Source of the DNA: JBKQHQ01 sp052148715
GTDB taxonomy: Bacteria; Pseudomonadota; Alphaproteobacteria; Rhizobiales; Xanthobacteraceae
DNA length: 33,471 bases
Assembly: GCA_052148715.1 (NCBI GenBank)
Contig: JBKQHQ010000196.1
Span: forward strand, 1-33,471
Direction of reading: 5' to 3'
Of this stretch, positions 23,527 through 32,083 are shown one piece after another. The notes under the pieces are model-generated. The model ran no database searches. It was not told where the DNA came from and was given only the letters and a program-made list of their open reading frames with translations. Each line of letters begins with the position of its first letter. Position 1 is the first letter of the stretch. The position numbers and the translations under genes are program-made.

Positions 23527-23576
23527 GCCCTTGCGTTTAATCTGCGGTGCGTGGCGTAGCCCTGAGGGCCGCGGCC

Positions 23577-23942
23577 TTACTTGACCCGCAAAAACTCGCC
23601 GCTCAGGCACACGCGCGCCGCGGTGCAGCCGTCGAGCAGCCACTTGTCCTGGTCTTTTTGCTGAAATCGAGTATTGTAGACTTCCTTGGTTTCCGGATGG
23701 GTGACCTGTCCAAACAGATTGCCGTCCTTGGCCACGAGCTTTGAGGCGAACAGCGCCATTCCGACATTTTGTGGGCCGGCAACGACCTTGGCGCAAATGC
23801 TGTCGCTCGGACAGGCGCTGACCTCGATGGTGAATTCCTGCCAACGCCACCGCCCGATCATGTCCTTCAGCTCGGCCGCCGTGGCCGTCAGACACGATAA
23901 AGCGAGAACGATCGCCGCGCAGGTTCCGATGCGCTTGCTCAC
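23577..23942 (-). CDS. Secreted DUF2147-like protein
   Basis: A 121-aa exported protein. The signal peptide has a hydrophobic core CAAIVLALSCLTATA and a probable cleavage near TAAA. The mature part begins MIGRWRWQEFTIEVSACPSDSICAKVV, resembling the DUF2147 pattern of GxW...VEI..C...LCG. Two Cys pairs (about 47 and 53, and near 108 and 114) could form disulfides. GTG 23942 is chosen since the further upstream frame is polar nonsense; the ribosome site is weak. Converges with the small membrane-protein gene. Function unknown. Confidence 0.7.
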   Translation of the reverse strand: MSKRIGTCAAIVLALSCLTATAAELKDMIGRWRWQEFTIEVSACPSDSICAKVVAGPQNVGMALFASKLVAKDGNLFGQVTHPETKEVYNTRFQQKDQDKWLLDGCTAARVCLSGEFLRVK

Positions 23943-24009
23943 GAATGCACCACGCTGGAGGAAACTTAGCCCGGGCCCAAGGCGGGAGAGGCAAGCCCGA
24001 TTTTTGATC

Positions 24010-25053
24010 CTATTCACTTCCGAGCTGCGCGCCAAGGTGGGGCTTCCGTCCCGGCGACGCTCCGTCGTCACGCAGAAAAGGAATAGGCGGCGTGACGCTT
24101 GGTCGGTCCAGCAGCCGCCGCACCACGGACTTGAGCAGTTGCGGCGACAGGTAGATCGGGAATTGGCAAAGGGCGAAATAGAGCCAAGTGAGGTCCGGCA
24201 GGGCTCCGCTGGTCGCCGCCACCATCAGCCCGGTATTGCGTTGCGCGGCCATGAAGGCGAGCGCCAGGGCACGCTCGCGGCCGGCCCAGGCGAAGATGAT
24301 CGCGGTCAGTCCGAACAAGGCAAGGAACACGACGAAAGCCAGTGCAGCGAGCGCGATCATGAGGAGCGGAAAGGCGAGAAGGCGTGCCGCAACGTTTTCC
24401 ATCACAGCGGCCACGAACACGAAGAGGACAAGAATATTGCAGCCATTGATCTGATCCTTGCATCGATCGATGGCGGCGAGACCAGCGATGCGGCGGATGA
24501 CGGCGCCGACGAGGGCCGAGCCGGCAAGGATGACGAACAGCTTGAATCCGAGCGCGAGCGGGGACAGCGTGAGCGCGGGACCGACAAACGCGTAGACGAA
24601 CAACGGCGCCGTCAGCGGGGTCAGCGCGGTGCTCGCGATCAGCGTGACGAGCACGAGCGTGGCGTCGAGCCCCATCAGCGCCGCGAAGGCCGGCGCCGCC
24701 ATCATGGGCGACGCAACCGCTTGCAGCATGAGGCCAAGAACAAGATCGGGAGAGCGTGCGCTAAGTCCAACCGCGAGGCAGCTTGCGCCGAAAAGCGCGG
24801 GGACCACCAGCGTCGTCCAGACCGTGGCAGCGAGCACGACGCCCGGCCGCCGCAGATAGCGGCGCACGGCGGCGGCATCGACACGCAGAAAAGCGATGGA
24901 TAGCAGGACGAAGATTGCCTCCGTGACAAACGGTTTTAGCAGAGCGTCGATCGGCGGCACTGCGATGCCGATGAGCACGAGCGCGGCGACCGCCCGCGTC
25001 CCTTGACGCCCGAGCCACGCCAGGGCCGCAGTCGCTGCCTTGAGAGCGAACAT
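24010..25053 (-). CDS. Bile acid:sodium symporter family (BASS) transporter
   Basis: A 347-aa inner-membrane carrier with about ten hydrophobic helices. The RNTGL motif (AAQRNTGLMVAA) in the last third and the AVASPMMAAPAFAALMG stretch earlier match the crossover helices of the BASS/arsenite (ACR3-like) fold. Bacterial members move organic anions such as bile acids, pantothenate or sulfonates with sodium. The terminal 30 residues (from about PSVTPPIPFLRDD) are polar and cytoplasmic. Divergent from the TauE/SafE gene across 126 bases. Substrate unknown. Confidence 0.8.
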   Translation of the reverse strand: MFALKAATAALAWLGRQGTRAVAALVLIGIAVPPIDALLKPFVTEAIFVLLSIAFLRVDAAAVRRYLRRPGVVLAATVWTTLVVPALFGASCLAVGLSARSPDLVLGLMLQAVASPMMAAPAFAALMGLDATLVLVTLIASTALTPLTAPLFVYAFVGPALTLSPLALGFKLFVILAGSALVGAVIRRIAGLAAIDRCKDQINGCNILVLFVFVAAVMENVAARLLAFPLLMIALAALAFVVFLALFGLTAIIFAWAGRERALALAFMAAQRNTGLMVAATSGALPDLTWLYFALCQFPIYLSPQLLKSVVRRLLDRPSVTPPIPFLRDDGASPGRKPHLGAQLGSE

Positions 25054-25179
25054 CGTTCGGTTGATGCCTAGAACAGCGACATGACGGGCCCCTCAGCGCC
25101 TGTTTTCGCTTTTGATGCTATGGGTTGCCGAGCGGAAAGAAAAGAACATCGAGATTGCTTGGATGAGCGACGGGAAACA

Positions 25180-25947
25180 ATGAGCTTGTATGTTATCAGC
25201 TTGCTCCTGGGAGCCGGATTGCTGGGCGGCATCGCCAATGCCCTCGCCGGCGGAGCGACGCTTATCACGTTCCCGGCCATGCTCGCCACAGGCCTGCCGC
25301 CCATCATCGCCAATGCCTCAAATGCGGTCGCGGTGGCGCCAGGCCATTTCATTGCGGCCATCGCCGACCGTGAAAGAATTCCGCCACTGAGCCTGCGCTT
25401 CTGGCTGCTCGTGACGACAGCGCTTGCGGGCAGTATCGTGGGTGCGCTGCTGCTGCTGGCGACGCCGAGCGGATTGTTCACGTTGCTCGTGCCGCCGCTC
25501 ATCGCCGTGGCGACGGTCATCTTCGCCTGGTCGAGCACCGTTCAGGCCGCCATGGCGCGTTGCCGCGGGCGTGGCGCAAACGGGTCGGGCTCATTAGAGC
25601 TTACGCTTTTGCTCGGCCTCGCGGCGATCTATGGCGGTTATTTCGGGGCGGGCCTCGGCGTCATGCTCATGGCCGTCTTGGCGGTGACGGGAATGAATGA
25701 CGTTCGCGCGGCCAACGCGACGAAAAATATCCTGGCAACGGTGGTCAGCTTCGCGACCATCGCCATCTTCACGGCACGCCACGTGGTGAGTTGGAGCGAA
25801 ACGCTGGTCATGCTGCTTGGCGCGATCACGGGCGGATTTCTCGGCGGGCGCCTCGTGCGGGTGCTACCGGCGCACATCGTGCGACGCATCGTCATCGCGG
25901 TCGGCATCGTCATGACGGCCATCTACACCGCCAAATACTGGTTCTAG
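25180..25947 (+). CDS. Sulfite exporter TauE/SafE family permease
   Basis: A 255-aa membrane protein with seven or eight helices. The paired repeat GLLGGIANALAGGATLITFPAMLATGLPPIIANASNAVAVAP and GLAAIYGGYFGAGLGVMLMAVLAVTGMNDVRAANATKNI is the TauE/SafE signature. Members export sulfite, sulfoacetate or similar anions. The ATG at 25180 is favoured over the frame back to 25081, as the family N-terminus begins here and GACGGGA sits a few bases upstream. Shares a divergent promoter region with the BASS carrier. Confidence 0.88.
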   Translation: MSLYVISLLLGAGLLGGIANALAGGATLITFPAMLATGLPPIIANASNAVAVAPGHFIAAIADRERIPPLSLRFWLLVTTALAGSIVGALLLLATPSGLFTLLVPPLIAVATVIFAWSSTVQAAMARCRGRGANGSGSLELTLLLGLAAIYGGYFGAGLGVMLMAVLAVTGMNDVRAANATKNILATVVSFATIAIFTARHVVSWSETLVMLLGAITGGFLGGRLVRVLPAHIVRRIVIAVGIVMTAIYTAKYWF

Positions 25948-25995
25948 ACCATGTCCGTCCGGCACGCGGCTGGGTCAACAGGCAACCGTTGCGCC

Positions 25996-26736
25996 TCACG
26001 CCGGCGCGCGAAACGACAGCAGCTTGCGTTGCGGGTAATCGTAGACCTTGCCGGTCTCCTGGAAGTCCGGCAGGCACAGCGGGACGATGGTCTCAGCCAC
26101 CTGCTCGGGCGTCGGCAAGGTCATCGGATCCTCGCCCGGCATCAGCGCCGCGCGCATGCGCGTGCGCGTGGGGCCCGGCGTGAACACGTTGACGCGAACC
26201 GAGGTCGAGAGGGTCTCGTTGGCGTAGGTGCGGGCCAAAACTTCGAGCGCCGCCTTCGAGGCCGCGTAGGGGCCGCGATAGGCCCTGGCATTCGACGCCG
26301 CGCCCGAGCTGAGGAACACCACGCGGCCGGCGTCCGAGAGACGCAGCAGCGGGCTGATATGGCGGATGATATGCCAGTTGGCGGTGAGGTTGACAGCGAT
26401 CACCTCATCCCAGGCCTTCGCCTCGACATGATCGAGCGGCGAGGAGGGGCCGCCGACGCCGGCATTGCCGACCAGTACGTCGAGCCGGTGGTAGCGTTCG
26501 TGCAACGCTTGGGCGAGCCGCGCGATCCCGTCATGATCGCGCAGGTCGATCGGCACGAGCGTCGCGGACCCTCCGGCGGCTTGGATCTCGTCGTCGAGTT
26601 CCTCGAGCCCGCCAACGGTGCGCGCCACGGCGATGATATGCGCACCGGCCTTGGCCAAGGCGAGGGCAGTCGCGGCCCCTATGCCGCGTGAGGCGCCGGT
26701 GACGAGGGCGATGCGATCGGCGAGGGGTTTGCTCAC
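25996..26736 (-). CDS. SDR-family oxidoreductase
   Basis: A 246-aa NAD(P)-dependent short-chain dehydrogenase. The cofactor motif TGASRGIG (about 13-20), NAGVGG (91-96), catalytic Ser near 143-144, Tyr157 and Lys161 (YAASK) are all present, so the enzyme should be active. PGPTRTRMR follows as the usual post-catalytic loop. Starts with GTG at 26736. The gene follows purF at this spot in many rhizobial genomes (from memory), so it belongs to the housekeeping block. A palindromic hairpin separates it from purF. Substrate unknown. Confidence 0.92.
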   Translation of the reverse strand: MSKPLADRIALVTGASRGIGAATALALAKAGAHIIAVARTVGGLEELDDEIQAAGGSATLVPIDLRDHDGIARLAQALHERYHRLDVLVGNAGVGGPSSPLDHVEAKAWDEVIAVNLTANWHIIRHISPLLRLSDAGRVVFLSSGAASNARAYRGPYAASKAALEVLARTYANETLSTSVRVNVFTPGPTRTRMRAALMPGEDPMTLPTPEQVAETIVPLCLPDFQETGKVYDYPQRKLLSFRAPA

Positions 26737-26781
26737 GGCGACCTCGTGCGCCGCCAGCCTGCGACTAGTGGTTGAGCCCTT

Positions 26782-26825
26782 GCGAAACCCATCAAGATGC
26801 GGCGCTTGGCTTTGATGGGTTTCGC
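26782..26825. repeat. Palindromic repeat / possible purF terminator hairpin
   Basis: A perfect 14-base inverted repeat, GCGAAACCCATCAA (26782-26795) and its complement at 26812-26825, around a 16-base loop. It is followed by TTCGCTCTGCCCATCCTACG-like sequence, a motif common in Bradyrhizobium-type intergenic repeats (from memory). It lies between the purF stop and the SDR start, so it could also reduce read-through. No T-run follows on the minus strand. Confidence 0.8.
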
Positions 26826-26855
26826 TTCGCTCTGCCCATCCTACGAGCTACCGGC

Positions 26856-28361
26856 TCAGCTCGCCTCGGCGAGCAGCGACAGCTGGCGAGGCGAAGAGTC
26901 GTGCGCGCTGCGATCGGTGAGCGGGGTCGGGTAGTCGCCGGTGAAGCAGTGGTCGGTGAACTGCGGCCGCAACGGGTTGCGCGCCTCTTCGCCCATGGCG
27001 CGATAGATGCCTTCGACCGAGAGGAAGGCAAGCGAGTCCGCGCCGATCGCTTGGCGCATACCCTCGATGTCATGATTGGCGGCGAGCAGATTTTCACGCT
27101 CGGGCGTGTCGATCCCGTAATAGTCGGGATGGGTGATCGGCGGCGAGGCGATGCGGAAATGCACCTCCTTGGCGCCGGCATCGCGCATCATCTGCACGAT
27201 CTTCATCGAGGTCGTGCCGCGCACGAGCGAATCGTCGAGCAGCACGATGCGCTTGCCCTTCACCACCGCACGGTTCGCCGAGTGCTTCATGCGCACACCG
27301 ATCTCGCGGATCGATTGGGTCGGCTGGATGAAGGTGCGGCCGACATAATGGTTGCGGATAATGCCGAGCTCATACGGAATTTGCGAAGCCTGCGCATAGC
27401 CGATGGCGGCAGGCACACCGGAATCCGGCACCGGCACGATTACGTCGGCATCGGCCGGCGCCTCACGCGCGAGCTCGATGCCCATGGCCTTGCGCACCTC
27501 GTAGACGGAGCGACCGCCGACGATCGAGTCCGGGCGCGCGAAGTAAATATACTCGAAGATGCAGGGCCGCGGCGTCATCGGCGGGAACGGCTTGAGCGAC
27601 TGGGCACCCTCGTCGTCGAAAACCACGATCTCGCCGTTCTCGACATCGCGCACGTATTGCGCACCGATGATGTCGAGCGCGCACGTTTCCGATGCCAGAA
27701 TCGGGCAGCCGTCGAGCCGCCCGAGGACCAGCGGCCGGATGCCGAGTGGATCGCGCGCCCCGATCAGCTTCTTGGTGGTCAGCGCGACCAGCGAATAGGC
27801 GCCCTCGATGCCGCGCAAGGCCTCGACGAAGCGATCGATGAAGCGGTTGCGGCGCGAGCGGGCGACGAGATGCAGAATGACCTCGGTGTCGGTCGTCGAC
27901 TGCATGATGGCGCCCTCGCGGATGAGGTTGCGCCGCAATGTCAGGCCGTTGGTCAGATTGCCATTATGGCCGATCGCAAGGCCGCCTTCGTTCACTTCCG
28001 AGAACAGCGGCTGCACATTGCGCAGGATCGTTTCGCCCGTGGTCGAATAGCGTACGTGGCCGATGGCGACGTTGCCGGGCAGGCGCTCGATCACCTCGCG
28101 CCGCGAAAATGTATCGCCGACGAGCCCCATCCGCCGCTCGGAATGGAACCGCTTGGCGTCGTAGGTGACGATGCCGGCGGCCTCCTGGCCGCGGTGCTGC
28201 AGCGCGTGCAAGCCGAGTGCCGTGATGGCGGCGGCGTCTGGATGGCCGAAGATGCCAAAAACGCCGCATTCTTCGCGCAGCCGATCACCGTCGAAATCGG
28301 ACCCGGCACTCGACAAATCCTTCGACGAATCTTCGGGCTCGTCCATTGCACCTCCGCTCAT
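26856..28361 (-). CDS. purF: Amidophosphoribosyltransferase
   Basis: The first enzyme of purine synthesis, making phosphoribosylamine from PRPP and glutamine (501 aa). The N-terminal glutaminase has the nucleophilic Cys32 in REECGVFG, followed by the HVRYSTTGE and HNGNLTN glutamine-site motifs. The phosphoribosyl domain has the PRPP motif IVLLDDSLVRGTT at about 373-385. A propeptide of about 31 residues would be removed to free the Cys. The Bacillus-type enzyme ligates a 4Fe-4S cluster with HPCFYG. Here HPDYYG has Asp and the later CxxC is absent, so no cluster is expected. Start is uncertain: ATG 28361 has GGAAG upstream, but an ATG at 28346 has a perfect GGAGGT three bases before it. Confidence 0.95.
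   Translation of the reverse strand: MSGGAMDEPEDSSKDLSSAGSDFDGDRLREECGVFGIFGHPDAAAITALGLHALQHRGQEAAGIVTYDAKRFHSERRMGLVGDTFSRREVIERLPGNVAIGHVRYSTTGETILRNVQPLFSEVNEGGLAIGHNGNLTNGLTLRRNLIREGAIMQSTTDTEVILHLVARSRRNRFIDRFVEALRGIEGAYSLVALTTKKLIGARDPLGIRPLVLGRLDGCPILASETCALDIIGAQYVRDVENGEIVVFDDEGAQSLKPFPPMTPRPCIFEYIYFARPDSIVGGRSVYEVRKAMGIELAREAPADADVIVPVPDSGVPAAIGYAQASQIPYELGIIRNHYVGRTFIQPTQSIREIGVRMKHSANRAVVKGKRIVLLDDSLVRGTTSMKIVQMMRDAGAKEVHFRIASPPITHPDYYGIDTPERENLLAANHDIEGMRQAIGADSLAFLSVEGIYRAMGEEARNPLRPQFTDHCFTGDYPTPLTDRSAHDSSPRQLSLLAEAS
28350..28355 (-). promoter_or_regulatory. Shine-Dalgarno supporting an alternative purF start
   Basis: GGAGGT three bases before ATG 28346. Spacing is short, but it makes this internal ATG a serious rival to 28361. 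Confidence 0.45.
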
Positions 28362-28484
28362 GTTCTCTTCCGAAAGCTCGGTCCGCAAGGCCGCAAGACT
28401 GATTGGTCTGATTTGCGGGATGATCGTACCAGAACACGCAAACCCTTCAGCACAGCCCGACAGACAAGCGGCGATTACACAACA

Positions 28485-29162
28485 CTAGCGCGTGAGGGCA
28501 TTTTGGCTCTCGACCAGTTTCCGCATGCCGACGCGATCGGATCGATCATAGCCGTCCCCAGCGCTTCGGCTATCCGACGGCGCGGTCGGTGCTTGCGAAC
28601 GCTGATCAGGCGGGGCGTCCTGCGGTTCCTGCTCGTCGCCTTTGTGCCGCTTCAACCGCTTTAAGATGATGTTTTCGGGGTCATCCGGCAACATCGACAT
28701 CAGCCATTGTCCGGTGCCCTGCAGGAGCACTTTCGATTTTGCGCTCCGCACCCAATCCGGCTGACTGCGATCAGGTACGAGCCAGGCGAAAAAGAGGAAC
28801 GCCACCACCACGATGATAAGCCCGCGCCCCAGCCCGAACACAAAGCCAAGCGTCCGATCCAGTGCCCCGATCCTGCTGTCGAGCACCATGTCGGAAATCC
28901 GCACGGTGACGATCGAGATGACGAGCAGGGTCAGCAGAAAAATGCTGCCGCCGACGATGACCGAGACCGCCGAGTCGCCCAAGGTGCCGAAAAACTGCTT
29001 CGCCCATGGACCAATGCGAGGCAAAGCAAAGACGGCGGCGAGGGCGGCAACGCCCCATGAGACGATCGATAGAACCTCGCGCATGAAACCGCGAACCATC
29101 GCCAACAGCCCGGAAATCAGCATGACGACGAGAAGGATGAGGTCCAGGATTGTGATCGGCAT
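28485..29162 (-). CDS. cvpA: CvpA family membrane protein
   Basis: A 225-aa inner-membrane protein with four hydrophobic segments (from ILDLILLVVMLISGLLAMVRG to LIIVVVAFLFFAWLV). GFMREVLSIVSWGVAA and the RIGALDRTLGFVFGLGRG motif are CvpA signatures. The last 60 or so residues form a polar, charged, disorder-prone tail. CvpA affects colicin V secretion and bile tolerance in enterobacteria, where it also lies next to purF. The ATG at 29162 has GAGGAG three bases upstream, and the family start MPITILDLILL fits. Confidence 0.9.
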   Translation of the reverse strand: MPITILDLILLVVMLISGLLAMVRGFMREVLSIVSWGVAALAAVFALPRIGPWAKQFFGTLGDSAVSVIVGGSIFLLTLLVISIVTVRISDMVLDSRIGALDRTLGFVFGLGRGLIIVVVAFLFFAWLVPDRSQPDWVRSAKSKVLLQGTGQWLMSMLPDDPENIILKRLKRHKGDEQEPQDAPPDQRSQAPTAPSDSRSAGDGYDRSDRVGMRKLVESQNALTR

Positions 29163-29165
29163 GTG

Positions 29166-29171
29166 CTCCTC
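29166..29171 (-). promoter_or_regulatory. Shine-Dalgarno of cvpA
   Basis: GAGGAG three bases before ATG 29162. It sets the start against the frame extending back to 29246. Confidence 0.7.
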
Positions 29172-29338
29172 GGCCCTCTCATATTCCGGTCGGGCTGAGC
29201 GCCGCACCAGGGCACCGCCCGGCCAACCCGTGACATCCGTAGGCAACTTCCCGGCAACCGCCGGGCGAGGATCGTCACAAGTGGTTAATTTACTTCCGAC
29301 ATCGCACGCCGATCCCGCCGGAGAATTGCGACGCTTGT

Positions 29339-29367
29339 GTATAGCCTTGGCGGCGCCCTACGTCATC
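29339..29367 (-). promoter_or_regulatory. Putative promoter of cvpA-purF
   Basis: GATGAC (29362-29367), 17-base spacer, CTATAC (29339-29344) resembles CTTGAC-N17-CTATAT of alphaproteobacteria. It lies in the 226-base gap between radA and cvpA, and suggests that cvpA-purF has its own start of transcription. A leader of about 170 bases would result. Confidence 0.35.
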
Positions 29368-29388
29368 TCTCCTTTGGCTTTCCTTTGG

Positions 29389-30789
<1,401 letters not shown>

Positions 30790-31941
30790 TTAACCGACGC
30801 GGTAGAGGCGGTGATAGCGCCGGCCGAGACCGATGAGCAATTCGTAGCTGCTCACGCCCAAGCCGGTTGCGAGCTGGTCGACGCTGAGTTTCTCCCCGAT
30901 CAATGTCACCAAGTCGCCGCGGCGCACCGTGTTCTCGGGAAGGTCGGTGATGTCGGCAGTCAAGAGGTCCATGGAGACACGGCCGACGACCGGACACCTC
31001 TTCTCGGCAACAACGATCTCGAATCCGCGCGTGTCATCGGTGGCGCCGGCCGAGCGTGGATAGCCGTCGCCATAGCCGACCGTGACCACCGCGAGACGTG
31101 TAGCGCGCTTAGCCCTCCACGCCGCACCGTAACCGACCGCCTCGCCTTTTGCGATCTTGCGAACCTGGGCGATGCGACCCTTCAGCTCGATGACCGGGAG
31201 CATCAAGTTCTCCTGGCCGGGCGTCGGGTTAGCGCCGTAGAGCGCGACACCTGGGCGCACCAGGTCGTAATGGGCCGCCGTTCCGAGAAAAATGCCGGAC
31301 GAATTGGCGAGCGAAGCAGGAAGGCCGCGAAAGGCCAGGCGAACCTCGCGAAACAGGCTGAGCTGACGCTCGTTCATCGGATGCTTGGGCGTGTCGGCGC
31401 AGGCGAAATGACTCATCACCAACGCCAGCCCATGGCGCTCCTTGTGCAGCCGCCCAGCGATCGCCACCGCTTCGACCGGATCGATGCCGAGCCGATTCAT
31501 GCCGGTATCCACCTGCAGCGCTGCGCCACCGCTCCAGTTGCTCGCGGCAATAAACGCATCCCATTCGGCAAGCTCCACCAAGCTGCCGATCACGGGCCGC
31601 AGATTGGCCTCAGCCAGCGCCGATGTAGTTCCGGGCACAAATCCGTTGAGCACGTAGATCGTTGCCTCGGGCGCCGCGGCACGCACGCGGCGCCCTTCGT
31701 CGAGTTGTGCGACGAAGAAGGTTTGACAACCGGCCTTCGCCAGCGTTTTGGTGACCGGCTCGAGCCCGCAGCCGTAGGCGTTGGCCTTCACCACCGCCGC
31801 GCACTGCGCCGGCGTGGTGCGCCGCGCCAGCATGCGCCAGTTCTCGACGATCGCCGCCAAGTCGATAACGAGGCTGCCGCCGGCCTCGGCCTCAGGCGGG
31901 CCGTAGGTTCGCGTCGTCTCTGGGTCTAGAACGCGGTTCAT
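30790..31941 (-). CDS. alr: Alanine racemase
   Basis: A PLP enzyme interconverting L- and D-alanine for peptidoglycan (383 aa from the chosen start). The PLP lysine is Lys52 in VVKANAYG, and the second-base Tyr lies in the GYGDGYPR motif near the C-terminal domain. Typical length is 360-390. The ATG at 31941 gives a normal-length N-terminus. Another in-frame ATG at 32019 would add 26 residues of atypical sequence and has no ribosome site. The stop is immediately followed by the radA ATG. Confidence 0.93.
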   Translation of the reverse strand: MNRVLDPETTRTYGPPEAEAGGSLVIDLAAIVENWRMLARRTTPAQCAAVVKANAYGCGLEPVTKTLAKAGCQTFFVAQLDEGRRVRAAAPEATIYVLNGFVPGTTSALAEANLRPVIGSLVELAEWDAFIAASNWSGGAALQVDTGMNRLGIDPVEAVAIAGRLHKERHGLALVMSHFACADTPKHPMNERQLSLFREVRLAFRGLPASLANSSGIFLGTAAHYDLVRPGVALYGANPTPGQENLMLPVIELKGRIAQVRKIAKGEAVGYGAAWRAKRATRLAVVTVGYGDGYPRSAGATDDTRGFEIVVAEKRCPVVGRVSMDLLTADITDLPENTVRRGDLVTLIGEKLSVDQLATGLGVSSYELLIGLGRRYHRLYRVG

Positions 31942-32083
31942 CTCTGCGTCTCGTCCCGGCGGATGCCCCAGCATCGCCGACATTACGCCCCGATTCTCGA
32001 GCGTCAACCCGAAGACCATAGCATCGCGCCGAGGTGGAATGCGGCTTGCGTCCGAAAAAAGGCGTCGAGACGAGAATGCGGAC

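Noticed and set aside
29250..29265. CCCGGC-AACC-GCCGGG hairpin in the cvpA leader as a terminator or riboswitch
   Set aside because: A short stem without a T-run. No purine-riboswitch core was recognised around it.
32040..32075. Intrinsic terminator after dnaB (T6 run on minus strand)
   Set aside because: The preceding CGTCTCGACG palindrome leaves only a two-base loop, so a stable hairpin is doubtful.
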